From Bacteriovoracia bacterium (GTDB lineage: Bacteria > Bdellovibrionota > Bacteriovoracia > Bacteriovoracales > Bacteriovoracaceae), in assembly GCA_030431635.1 (NCBI GenBank), contig JAUIIL010000001.1:186001-250000 (forward strand): 64,000 bases of DNA. Direction: 5' to 3'. The notes under the pieces were generated by a model. It was not told the origin of the DNA. It did no database searches and was given only the letters and a program-made list of their open reading frames with translations. The position numbers and the translations under genes were made by a program. This document shows, in pieces, positions 25,341-33,335 of this stretch (positions are counted from its first letter, which is position 1; the number at the start of each line of letters is the position of its first letter).

Positions 25341-27407
25341 AGCTCTTAATTGTCTGATTTGAGAATCTATCATTTTCTGAGCACTTGAATTTGAAGAAGC
25401 TTGTTTCTTCGCATTTTCTAACTTCTCTAGTGCAAGTTCAACTTTTCTTTTGGTTAAAGTTGTAATCGGCCATTTGATCCAGCGCTCTAAACCACCTTCA
25501 GTTTCTAGTCTTTCTTCTCCAGCTTTTATATCCATTTTAACCATAGGAGACATACAAAATATCTCTACTCCAGGGTAGTCTTTTCTTATAGCATCAAAAA
25601 CATTTTTAACATCACCAGCAAGGCCTCTATCCCAAACACCATTAAAGCCCATAGGGCCAGAAGCTGTGTTAGAGTAAACATCTCCAAAATCATTATCACC
25701 AGAGTTATCTACCCAAAAGACAACTCTTTGAAGTCTTGATCTAATTTCTTTATTAAGACTGAACGCTTTTGTTGTTGCGTTAGAAGAAATAATGTCCTTC
25801 ACGGCTTTTCCTAAGTTCTTGGTATCACCAGGATAAAGATAAAAATTGTGAGATGTATCTTGGAAAAAAGAGTCTTTCCTCTCAGGAGGGAGAATGAGTT
25901 TATGCTGAGCTTGGAATTCATTAGTAATGACGGCAATAACATGATTAGGATTTTTTGCCATGACTTCTTTCTTATAAAGAGCGAGATCTTTATCAACCCT
26001 CTCACTTGGTTTTGTACTAAGTACTTGCTCGAAACTCTTTCCTGTTTTTTTTGCGAGCTCATAGACATCTTTAAAAAATTGATACTCGTTATTTTGTAAC
26101 CTCTGTACATATGATTTTTTAGTACCTTGAATCCAGGCTCCTTCTTTTTTTCCTGCACTAAGATCGTTAAGAACTTCTCTGATATTTTTGACATGAGTGG
26201 CTTGAGACATATCTCTCATTTGATAGTCAGATCCTAGGTAACGATAATAATAGAAAAGATCGTAGGCCAGAGCTTCAATGGAGTAGTAGTAGCCTTCACC
26301 TAAATTATCGTATTCAACATAATTACCATTATTATTTTTGAGAAGACCTGTTAGGCGTTCAAAGTTGACGGATGGACGAGACTCATTGATCATAATGATA
26401 TGAATCTCATCGGCCCTTGGTTTATCTTTAAACTTAGGGGGTCTTGTTTGTGGAGGGAAAAAACGAGGTTCAATATCAGGGATATTATCTTGAGCCTTAT
26501 GAAAGCTGACCAAAGTTTCTTTCTTATAGTCAATACGAACATATCGATTAGGAGCATTAAGCTCTATTATTGGAGTGGGGTTAAAGTACTCTTTCAAATT
26601 TTTGGGATATGAATTTGGATAATTATCAATAACAACTCCAATCAAGTAATAAGTCATCATGGCCCTGGAGTAGGCGAGAGAGAAATTGGAGTAGGAGTCA
26701 GGTGCCTTTTTTAATTCTTCTTCGTATTGTTTTTTTAAGTCAGGACTAAGAGCTTCAAAATTTGGTAGAGCTCCTTTGGGTTTTAATCCTTCAAGATAGA
26801 GTTTTTTACTGAATTCAGCGATACCACTTCCTTCAAACCCATTAGGATCGTTTGTGGTGGCCTTATCTTTATCAGCAGCTGCAATAATAGGAATTGAGTA
26901 TTTCTGTGCCTCTGAATCTGCTTTTAAGTAATTGAGAACCTTCTTTACTGAATTCACGTAGTTTGGGTCCAGATCGTAGAGAGTGATATGCTTTAAAATA
27001 TTGTAGACTTTGATACTTTTATCTTCCGAAGTGTTAATCCTTTTCTTTAAATTATCAAAGCCTTCTTTTGTAATAGGGAGGACAACGTTAGGAGGGAAGC
27101 TATCTGAAAGACTTCCCGTTGAGACTACTTTTGTTTGATGCCCATCCTCAGTTTCTGTTCGGCAAGCACAAGCAAAAAAACTAAATGTTTCTCCTAATAC
27201 AGTTTGATCTTCTTTCATCGCATTTGTGACTAGCTCATCTGGTCGAGAGAGCTCTTCATGCTTATAACATTGAAGAGCATTATCTTGGCACTCATCAAGA
27301 GAAAAGAGTGAGCGGCATTGGAGAGCAACATCTTTCTTAGGGTCGCACTCATCTTGAGCAAAACTCGTACTAAGGAGAAAAATAATAATTATAATGAGCT
27401 GGTGCAT
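25326..27407 (-). CDS. Secreted OmpA-like/VWA-like protein, paralogue 3 of 3
   Basis: A 693-residue exported protein, third gene of a three-gene operon; its start overlaps the previous gene by 19 bp. Order: signal peptide ending SFAQ; Cys cluster (DECDPKK...LQC...FFACACR) to about 90; OmpA-like segment with AAADKDKATTNDPNG, the helix LAYSRAMMTYYLI and strand PNRYVRID; a middle region with RADEIHIIMINES; and a C-terminal VWA-like domain from about 560. There the metal site is altered to DNSGD (567-571) instead of DxSxS, so metal binding may be lost. It keeps the family motif as ERWIKWP and ends in a charged helix absent from its paralogues. Function unknown. Confidence 0.7.
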   Translation of the reverse strand: MHQLIIIIIFLLSTSFAQDECDPKKDVALQCRSLFSLDECQDNALQCYKHEELSRPDELVTNAMKEDQTVLGETFSFFACACRTETEDGHQTKVVSTGSLSDSFPPNVVLPITKEGFDNLKKRINTSEDKSIKVYNILKHITLYDLDPNYVNSVKKVLNYLKADSEAQKYSIPIIAAADKDKATTNDPNGFEGSGIAEFSKKLYLEGLKPKGALPNFEALSPDLKKQYEEELKKAPDSYSNFSLAYSRAMMTYYLIGVVIDNYPNSYPKNLKEYFNPTPIIELNAPNRYVRIDYKKETLVSFHKAQDNIPDIEPRFFPPQTRPPKFKDKPRADEIHIIMINESRPSVNFERLTGLLKNNNGNYVEYDNLGEGYYYSIEALAYDLFYYYRYLGSDYQMRDMSQATHVKNIREVLNDLSAGKKEGAWIQGTKKSYVQRLQNNEYQFFKDVYELAKKTGKSFEQVLSTKPSERVDKDLALYKKEVMAKNPNHVIAVITNEFQAQHKLILPPERKDSFFQDTSHNFYLYPGDTKNLGKAVKDIISSNATTKAFSLNKEIRSRLQRVVFWVDNSGDNDFGDVYSNTASGPMGFNGVWDRGLAGDVKNVFDAIRKDYPGVEIFCMSPMVKMDIKAGEERLETEGGLERWIKWPITTLTKRKVELALEKLENAKKQASSNSSAQKMIDSQIRQLRASECR

Positions 27408-29386
27408 TTTTCTTTTCCTACTCTAAAATTTCCAGTTTTAAGACTTTCAGGAATAAAGGAGAGTTCACCAGTGCTTACCTTAGCAGTGGTTTGAAATGGC
27501 CACAAAAGCCATCTCTCATCAACAAAATAGCGGCAATAGTTAATTCTCTTTATCTGTGGAAAGTTATCCTTTATTTCTTTCTCTAGCTCTCCAATTTGCT
27601 CTTTAACACTGTTGAAAGTCATAGAACCTGATTCATCAATAAAAAGATTAACACTCTCTAGATGCTCAAAGTCAGCAATGGCATTGATAGAGCGAAAGAG
27701 AGAGTTTTTAAAGTTTTCGTTAAAAGAAGCTCCACGTTTCAAGGTTTCTTTATGAATCCCAAGTTCTTTAAGAGTCTCCTCCAAAAGAGTTGCTTCAAAC
27801 TTTTCATCTTTTGGAGGGGCCAGTGGTTCAAAGATACCCTTATCGTTGGCCAAATGAAATATGGCCAATGAGTATTTATAGTGCTCTGGTAATTTTTCTT
27901 TTCCTTTCTTAAAGTCCTCTTTTTGTTCTAAAAAGACTTTGTAGTTATTTCCTGTATCCTGAGGATCAAAGTAAATGGCCTTGACGGCTTCTTTTAATAA
28001 GAGCATGGCATATCCGTCTAGCTTAACAAAACGAAAGATTTTTCTATCAACAAATTTATCCATTTTATCTTTAAATTGCTCTTGATAACGAGCAATTTTC
28101 TGCAGTAGTGTTTCATTGTATTTTGAATGAAGAATAATCTTATGTTTTTCTAACTCAGAGATGTTTTTAATTTCTCGGGATTTGATAATATTTTCAAAAC
28201 TAATGACTGTAGCGATAATAAGTAGATCTAAATTGTACTCTCCAGACTTAGGATCGTATTGGCAAAAAACATCTTTATCTGGATCAGGGTAAGTCAGTAT
28301 CTTATCATGACGAGAGTTTTTAGGGTTACAATAAATAAGAGCAAATCTTTCAGCAAAGCTATCAACAGTATTATAATAACTTGTTTTCGTAATTGTTCCT
28401 CCATAAGGGTTAGGAATTGATTCATCAAGAACAATAATGTTTACATTTCTTCCCCTCGTGACCCCTGGAATATCTTCAGGTTTAAGCCGGCTTTTCTTTT
28501 TAAAAGAAGACTGGATATCGATTGAGACAAATTTTTTTCCATAACTAATTTCTGGGTAGTATTCTTCATATTTTAACATCTCTTCAATTGTTTTGATGTC
28601 ATGCTTATTATATCTAGGTGCGGCTTCAACGATGGTAAAAGCAGTAATAAGGCCTCTTCCTAGAGCAAGTTTTGTATTATTAATTTCACTTTGACTTAAA
28701 TTGGTAATGGTTTTTTCATCATATTTCTGAGTGATAATTTTTTTGACGAACTCTTTTTTCATAATGGCATTGATAAAATCATTACTCAAATCAGCAAGTT
28801 CAAGGCCAGTATAATCAAAACCAGAAGAATCTGCGGAGCTTTTAAAATTATTGGGCTCATCCAAATTAGCGCGAGCATTACTTGCTCCGGCCTTAACAAT
28901 AAAAGTATTATCAATTTTATCTAGTTGAGAGTTTTGCCACTGTGTTTTTCCTCCGTTGAATTCTTTAATAGTGGCCTGAATTCCTTCCATCAGAAAGTAA
29001 AGTGTGTTTCGAAATTCAATGCGAGGAAGATTTCCGTTTTTTACATTGGTCATATAGTTTGACATATTCTCTTTAAGTTTTTGATGGGGGATATAAGGGA
29101 AAATGATGTTATCAGGGAAATTACTAGAGAGTTCGCTTGGGCTACTACAAGTACACTCAAAAGGGTTTCTACTTTTTATAATCTCTATATCCTGACTATT
29201 GAGTTTACCCATTTCACTTGGTTCCATATCAACATAGCTCTTACAAATGGGAGCTCCTTTACAGGGAACACCTAGAAGAAGAGCAGGGCATTTATTCATT
29301 TGCTCCTGAGTACAGTCAAAGCTATTAGTGATGAGTGCTATAGATTGATAGCTAAAAAAAAGAATTAAAATATAAAACTTCTTCAT
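27389..29386 (-). CDS. Secreted OmpA-like/VWA-like protein, paralogue 2 of 3
   Basis: A 665-residue exported protein coupled to the upstream paralogue by an ATGA overlap. It has a signal peptide, a Cys cluster ending in FECTCSS, an OmpA-like segment (VKAGASNARANLDEPNN, LALGRGLITAFTIVE, GKKFVSIDIQ), a middle region with VNIIVLDES, and a C-terminal VWA-like domain whose MIDAS loop is intact: DESGSM (584-589). The motif DERWLLWP follows about 40 residues later. It is the most divergent at its N-terminus. MIDAS-containing VWA domains bind protein partners through a metal ion, so adhesion or complex assembly is a reasonable inference. Confidence 0.72.
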   Translation of the reverse strand: MKKFYILILFFSYQSIALITNSFDCTQEQMNKCPALLLGVPCKGAPICKSYVDMEPSEMGKLNSQDIEIIKSRNPFECTCSSPSELSSNFPDNIIFPYIPHQKLKENMSNYMTNVKNGNLPRIEFRNTLYFLMEGIQATIKEFNGGKTQWQNSQLDKIDNTFIVKAGASNARANLDEPNNFKSSADSSGFDYTGLELADLSNDFINAIMKKEFVKKIITQKYDEKTITNLSQSEINNTKLALGRGLITAFTIVEAAPRYNKHDIKTIEEMLKYEEYYPEISYGKKFVSIDIQSSFKKKSRLKPEDIPGVTRGRNVNIIVLDESIPNPYGGTITKTSYYNTVDSFAERFALIYCNPKNSRHDKILTYPDPDKDVFCQYDPKSGEYNLDLLIIATVISFENIIKSREIKNISELEKHKIILHSKYNETLLQKIARYQEQFKDKMDKFVDRKIFRFVKLDGYAMLLLKEAVKAIYFDPQDTGNNYKVFLEQKEDFKKGKEKLPEHYKYSLAIFHLANDKGIFEPLAPPKDEKFEATLLEETLKELGIHKETLKRGASFNENFKNSLFRSINAIADFEHLESVNLFIDESGSMTFNSVKEQIGELEKEIKDNFPQIKRINYCRYFVDERWLLWPFQTTAKVSTGELSFIPESLKTGNFRVGKEKCTSSL

Positions 29387-31245
29387 AGTTTACAATCCTT
29401 GATAGCAACTTCCTCGGCTTGATAAGCTGGCCAGCTTACCCATCTCTCATCTGAGAGTTTTTCTCCTGTTAAGCAGAAAACTTCTGTTCCAGGAAAATCA
29501 GTCTTAATCTTCTTCACAAAATCATTTAAAACTTGAGAATACTCTTTAGCCTTCACTGAGCCAGAATCATCAATATAGATCATAATTTTCTTTAATTCTG
29601 CAAAGTTTTTTATTTGCTTTTCTCCCTCATTATAAATTTTCTGAGCTTGAAAAGAAGCGTTAGAGGAGATGACTTTTTTTAATGTATCTTTCACATCGAC
29701 TGAGTTTCTATCAAGAAGTTCAATATAATAAAAGTTATGATTTTTTTGCTCAAAGAAATTGAGATATTTTTGAGGTAAAATAGGCATGTATTTCTTCCCT
29801 TCTCTTCTTTGGGGGATTTCGAAACTTGGAAGATGAGCAACCGCAATAACATGTTTTTTATTAAGTCCCGATCGGGAGTAATCTTTCAGATCCTCTTCAA
29901 AGCGAGTTAGGGCCATCTCTTGTGCTTTTTTAATACCACTATCAAAGAAGTAAGGAGAACTAACAAGATCTATAAACTTAGGGATTTGCTCCATGACTTC
30001 CCCTAAATTTTTCCCCAAAATTTTTTTAAATTTTGTATTGTTACTTTTTAAGAGATTATCAAAAGCGCTTACAAACTCTCGGTAGCTTAAAGGCCTACTG
30101 CCACCTACTAAAGAAGAAAAGTTAAGGTATTCGTAATGGTTGGCCTTAATCATCAGTTCTCTATCAAAATAATAGCCCATTGTCTCAAAGTAATTTTTTT
30201 GAGAGTCAATTTCTGGAGTGGGGGTGGACTCATCGAGGAAGATGATGTGAATCTCCTCGGCCCTCTCTTGTCCTCGGAATTTTTCAGGTCTCTGAGCTTC
30301 AGGGAAGTGACTAGGTGATAGTTTCTCTAAAGCGTTTGTTTCATAAATTTCATTTTGGTTATGAACAGCAACTTGAAGGTAGCGTTGTGGCTTTTCTATT
30401 TCAATAACGGGAATAGGAGAGAATTTTTTTTTCACTTCAGAATTTGGATATTTTTTATCAATTATTTTCTGAATAATGAGATAGGTGATATAACCTCTAC
30501 CATAGGCGAGATCGGCATTACTGAGTTCTCCAGGCTTGTTCTTAAATTCAGATTTGATTTTCTCCATCATCTCTTCTGATGTTGAGTGAAAGTCAGGAAT
30601 ACTTTTTTGTTTTTTAAAATCTTTTGAAAGTGAAAAACTAAATTGAGCGATACCCGTTTGTTTGAATCCTTCAGGATCACTTATAGTTGCTCTGGCCGGA
30701 TCAGCAGCGGCCCTGACTCTTATGCTTCCATCTTTGATTTTATCTTGATGTTTATGGGCCCTTTCAATAATTGACTCCATTTGGGTAAGAAAGTTTGGTT
30801 CAAGATAATCAAGACTTAATTGTGAAAGAACTTGTTCGATATTTGGAGGATTTGTTCCCACTCTTTCTTTAAGAGAGCTAAAGCCAACTCTTGTAATGGG
30901 AATAATAACGTTTTGAGGGAAACTATTAATAAGGTTTCCATTACTTCTGAGTGTTGTCTTGGTAAATCCTTCTTTTTCTTGTCGACATGCGCAGGTATAG
31001 TAATGAAAGAGCTCTCCCACTGCGGTGACACTCTTATCACTTGAAGCCTTTTCTAGAGGGTCACTTTTTTTCATTAAAAGTTCATCATTAAGACAAGCTA
31101 ATTCTTTGTCATCACACTCTTGTGAGTTAAAGACTTTTCGACATTGAGAAATGGCATTTTTGAGAGGATCGCACTCATCTTCACTTTGCACAAAAGCAAA
31201 GGAAGATAAATGATATAAAAATACAGCTATAAAGAACGGTTTCAC
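29383..31245 (-). CDS. Secreted OmpA-like/VWA-like protein, paralogue 1 of 3
   Basis: A 620-residue exported protein starting at GTG with GGGAGAG upstream, first gene behind the divergent promoter. Signal peptide to about 20; Cys cluster (ECDPLKN...SQC...QEC...LAC...YTCACR) to 87; FPQNVIIPITRVGF; then an OmpA-like segment at about 125-295 whose ADPARA (Asp182), LAYGRGYITYLI (Arg250) and PQRYLQV line up with the strand, helix and RR(V/I)xI strand of OmpA/MotB domains, where the Asp and Arg bind diaminopimelate. The VWA-like end begins near 549 with DDSGS (559-563), then DERWVSWP. Peptidoglycan anchoring plus a binding domain is the suggested layout. Confidence 0.72.
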   Translation of the reverse strand: MKPFFIAVFLYHLSSFAFVQSEDECDPLKNAISQCRKVFNSQECDDKELACLNDELLMKKSDPLEKASSDKSVTAVGELFHYYTCACRQEKEGFTKTTLRSNGNLINSFPQNVIIPITRVGFSSLKERVGTNPPNIEQVLSQLSLDYLEPNFLTQMESIIERAHKHQDKIKDGSIRVRAAADPARATISDPEGFKQTGIAQFSFSLSKDFKKQKSIPDFHSTSEEMMEKIKSEFKNKPGELSNADLAYGRGYITYLIIQKIIDKKYPNSEVKKKFSPIPVIEIEKPQRYLQVAVHNQNEIYETNALEKLSPSHFPEAQRPEKFRGQERAEEIHIIFLDESTPTPEIDSQKNYFETMGYYFDRELMIKANHYEYLNFSSLVGGSRPLSYREFVSAFDNLLKSNNTKFKKILGKNLGEVMEQIPKFIDLVSSPYFFDSGIKKAQEMALTRFEEDLKDYSRSGLNKKHVIAVAHLPSFEIPQRREGKKYMPILPQKYLNFFEQKNHNFYYIELLDRNSVDVKDTLKKVISSNASFQAQKIYNEGEKQIKNFAELKKIMIYIDDSGSVKAKEYSQVLNDFVKKIKTDFPGTEVFCLTGEKLSDERWVSWPAYQAEEVAIKDCKL

Positions 31246-31281
31246 AGTTCTCTCCCAAAATCATATGTTTCAGCAGTTAGC

Positions 31282-31309
31282 TTATCGGACGATACTGCTT
31301 TTTACTCAA
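31282..31309 (-). promoter_or_regulatory. FliA (sigma-28)-like promoter of the VWA-like operon
   Basis: Read on the minus strand: TTGAGTAA, 12 nt, TCCGATAA. The -10 block matches the FliA consensus GCCGATAA in seven of eight positions; the -35 block is the weakest of the set (four of eight against TAAAGTTT). The expected leader to the GTG at 31245 is about 30 nt with a good ribosome site. Confidence 0.5.
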
Positions 31310-31419
31310 TTTTTTCATAAATCAGTTATTTAGGCTTAGTGTGAGTGACACAAACTTAAGGCAACATGGTTTATGAAAATTCAAACTGTTAGAAAAGGCT
31401 TTATGAAGTGAGTGAGTTG

Positions 31420-31427
31420 ACCGATTA
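31420..31427 (+). promoter_or_regulatory. Possible FliA-like -10 element (ACCGATTA)
   Basis: ACCGATTA lies 10 bp before the ATG at 31438. It resembles the -10 blocks of the neighbouring promoters but no matching -35 is seen 12 nt upstream. A start about 6-7 bp downstream would give an almost leaderless mRNA, which agrees with the absence of a ribosome-binding site here. Confidence 0.3.
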
Positions 31428-31437
31428 GAATACTGAT

Positions 31438-33240
31438 ATGAAGTTTTTTACTCTACTACTTATTTATGTGATTGCGGCCCATGCTCAAGAGATATCTGTT
31501 GATGATAACTTTCAGAAGCGAAATGCGATTGGTCTTAGTAGTGAGAGAAAAGTTAAAAGTGGTCCTATATGGAAGCAAGCTCAGCAAGTTCATTTTGTGG
31601 CCAAATTCTCAGGAGAAAAACTTAAAAGAATTCCTATTGATTTGAAGGAAGAGGATAAGTATTTCGTTTATGAAGGCAAACATAGTGATGGATCAACGAG
31701 GCTTGTGATTGATATCATTAAGAATAAAACAAATGAGGTCCAAACGGCTTTACTACCTCAAAATGTTAAAGAGTTTTATATAGTAGAGGAGGGCAATGAC
31801 TCTCAAAAGGCCTATCAAGTTCTCTTAGGGGCCAAGAAAATTAAGATGAAAAAGCTTAGAAATAACACTCTTAAGGAGTTACTTCTTACTTTCTCAACAA
31901 ATGAAGAAGTGGGAGCTCAAGCTTCTAAGGGTAGTTATCTTTGTCAATCTCTTCGTTGTGTGACACCTCTAAGAAAATCAGATGGAGTAGAAGTTGTCCA
32001 AGATGTGAAAGAAGTCTCTCAAGAGAGTCAGCTCATGACAAAGCTCTTGAATGAAGGGGTTTTAACGAGTAAGGATTTGAGAGAAGTGAAGGCGCAAGAG
32101 AGAAAAAAGAGAAGAGAGCAAAAAAAGAATTTCAGAAATATTGATGAAAATCAAGTGAGTTTGAAAGGGAAGAATAACAAAGTTGAGTTTTTTGAACTTC
32201 ATTATATTGAAGGGACTGAAGTTAAGGCCCTTGATGTTCTGGATGCGAAAGAGCTGCCTTACTTTTATGCTTTTCTCAATGATGAGGATCGTTTTGAGGT
32301 AGAATTTCAGCATCAACAAACAAATCAAGAGCAAAAATCAATCAGGGCCATTTTTGCAGATTCAGTTAATGAAATTGCTTTAAGTAAAATCTATAAAAAT
32401 GGAAAGAGAGATATTTTTCTTTTACAGAATAAAGATGGTGTTGTTGATGTGAAAGAGTTTATAGATTCAAAAGAGGATGCCATCACTCTAATGGGTGGAG
32501 AATCAAAAAATATAGCAAGTATGAGAAAAGCAAATACCTGTGAAGAACAACCTTATCTTTTTGATTGTCTCTTTCAGTTTGAAGGTAATGAAACAAGCTT
32601 TAGTGAGGAAAAGAAGATTGAAAGTGAAACGAGCCGCGGTATTAGTAGTGAAGATAAAGAGCTCGTGCAAAGACTACAAGAGGGTGATGAAAGCTTGAAG
32701 GGTAGAGACAGAAGAAGAGCAAAGAAATTAAATAGACAGGCCTCTCGTGAGCAGAAAAAGCTTTTTAAGAGTAATAAAAGAGAAGACTCCTTTTTTGGTC
32801 AAAAAGTAAATCAAGGTCTTTCTTCTCTGAGTGTTCATTATCTTGAAGATGGAGCTGTTAAGAAACTCGTGAGTATTGATCAAGCTGAAGGTGAAGGAGG
32901 GCTTAGAGATATTCCTTATTACCTTGTGAATACGAATGAGGAGAATAGGTTTCTCTTTGAAATGCAACTCAGAGATAATGCTCTTAATAAACGTTCACGA
33001 CTTGGTTTGTTTAGTTCAAAAGTAAAGAAATTTGCTGTAGTTGAGTCTTACCCTAATACTAAGAAAGATGTAATTGTTTTTTCAATGAACAAGAAAGGGC
33101 CAGAATATCAAAAAATTCAGGACGCTAAAGACTCAGTTGAGAGTATTCTTCTCTCAGAGCAAGGAAGAGGGCCAGCATCTATTAACTCTTGGTCAGATCT
33201 TATAAAAAGCTATCCTTTCTTTGCTCCTTTTTTTAACTAG
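31438..33240 (+). CDS. Secreted protein with three related beta modules and basic linkers
   Basis: A 600-residue exported protein (signal peptide ends AAHAQ). It contains three related modules of about 110-130 residues, at roughly 45-165, 240-365 and 470-580. Each has a VHF/FELHY/SVHYLE strand, a K-L/A-L-DV/SID segment, a PYFY/PYYL-type strand, an NRF-type strand (DRFEVEF, NRFLFEM), an S-x-V-x-x-(F/I)-A strand and a late K-K/R-D-(V/I) strand. Between modules lie two matching basic linkers (AQERKKRREQKKNF and GRDRRRAKKLNRQASREQ), each preceded by a helix of LxxxL type. Four Cys are in two pairs (CQSLRC, CEEQPYLFDC). No known domain is recognised. It is the first rightward gene of the locus. 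Confidence 0.65.
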   Translation: MKFFTLLLIYVIAAHAQEISVDDNFQKRNAIGLSSERKVKSGPIWKQAQQVHFVAKFSGEKLKRIPIDLKEEDKYFVYEGKHSDGSTRLVIDIIKNKTNEVQTALLPQNVKEFYIVEEGNDSQKAYQVLLGAKKIKMKKLRNNTLKELLLTFSTNEEVGAQASKGSYLCQSLRCVTPLRKSDGVEVVQDVKEVSQESQLMTKLLNEGVLTSKDLREVKAQERKKRREQKKNFRNIDENQVSLKGKNNKVEFFELHYIEGTEVKALDVLDAKELPYFYAFLNDEDRFEVEFQHQQTNQEQKSIRAIFADSVNEIALSKIYKNGKRDIFLLQNKDGVVDVKEFIDSKEDAITLMGGESKNIASMRKANTCEEQPYLFDCLFQFEGNETSFSEEKKIESETSRGISSEDKELVQRLQEGDESLKGRDRRRAKKLNRQASREQKKLFKSNKREDSFFGQKVNQGLSSLSVHYLEDGAVKKLVSIDQAEGEGGLRDIPYYLVNTNEENRFLFEMQLRDNALNKRSRLGLFSSKVKKFAVVESYPNTKKDVIVFSMNKKGPEYQKIQDAKDSVESILLSEQGRGPASINSWSDLIKSYPFFAPFFN

Positions 33241-33281
33241 TTAGACTGCCTATTTTTTAAGCTCTCTTTTTCACCTAAAAT

Positions 33282-33309
33282 TAAGGTTTTGGATGAATTT
33301 TACCGATAA
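33282..33309 (+). promoter_or_regulatory. FliA (sigma-28)-like promoter of the 1378-residue protein gene
   Basis: TAAGGTTT, 12 nt, ACCGATAA. Against the FliA consensus TAAAGTTT and GCCGATAA each block differs at one position; the spacer is one longer than the usual 11. The ATG lies 27 bp downstream. Confidence 0.6.
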
Positions 33310-33335
33310 CTAGAGCGTAGAGGTATACTTTTTAT

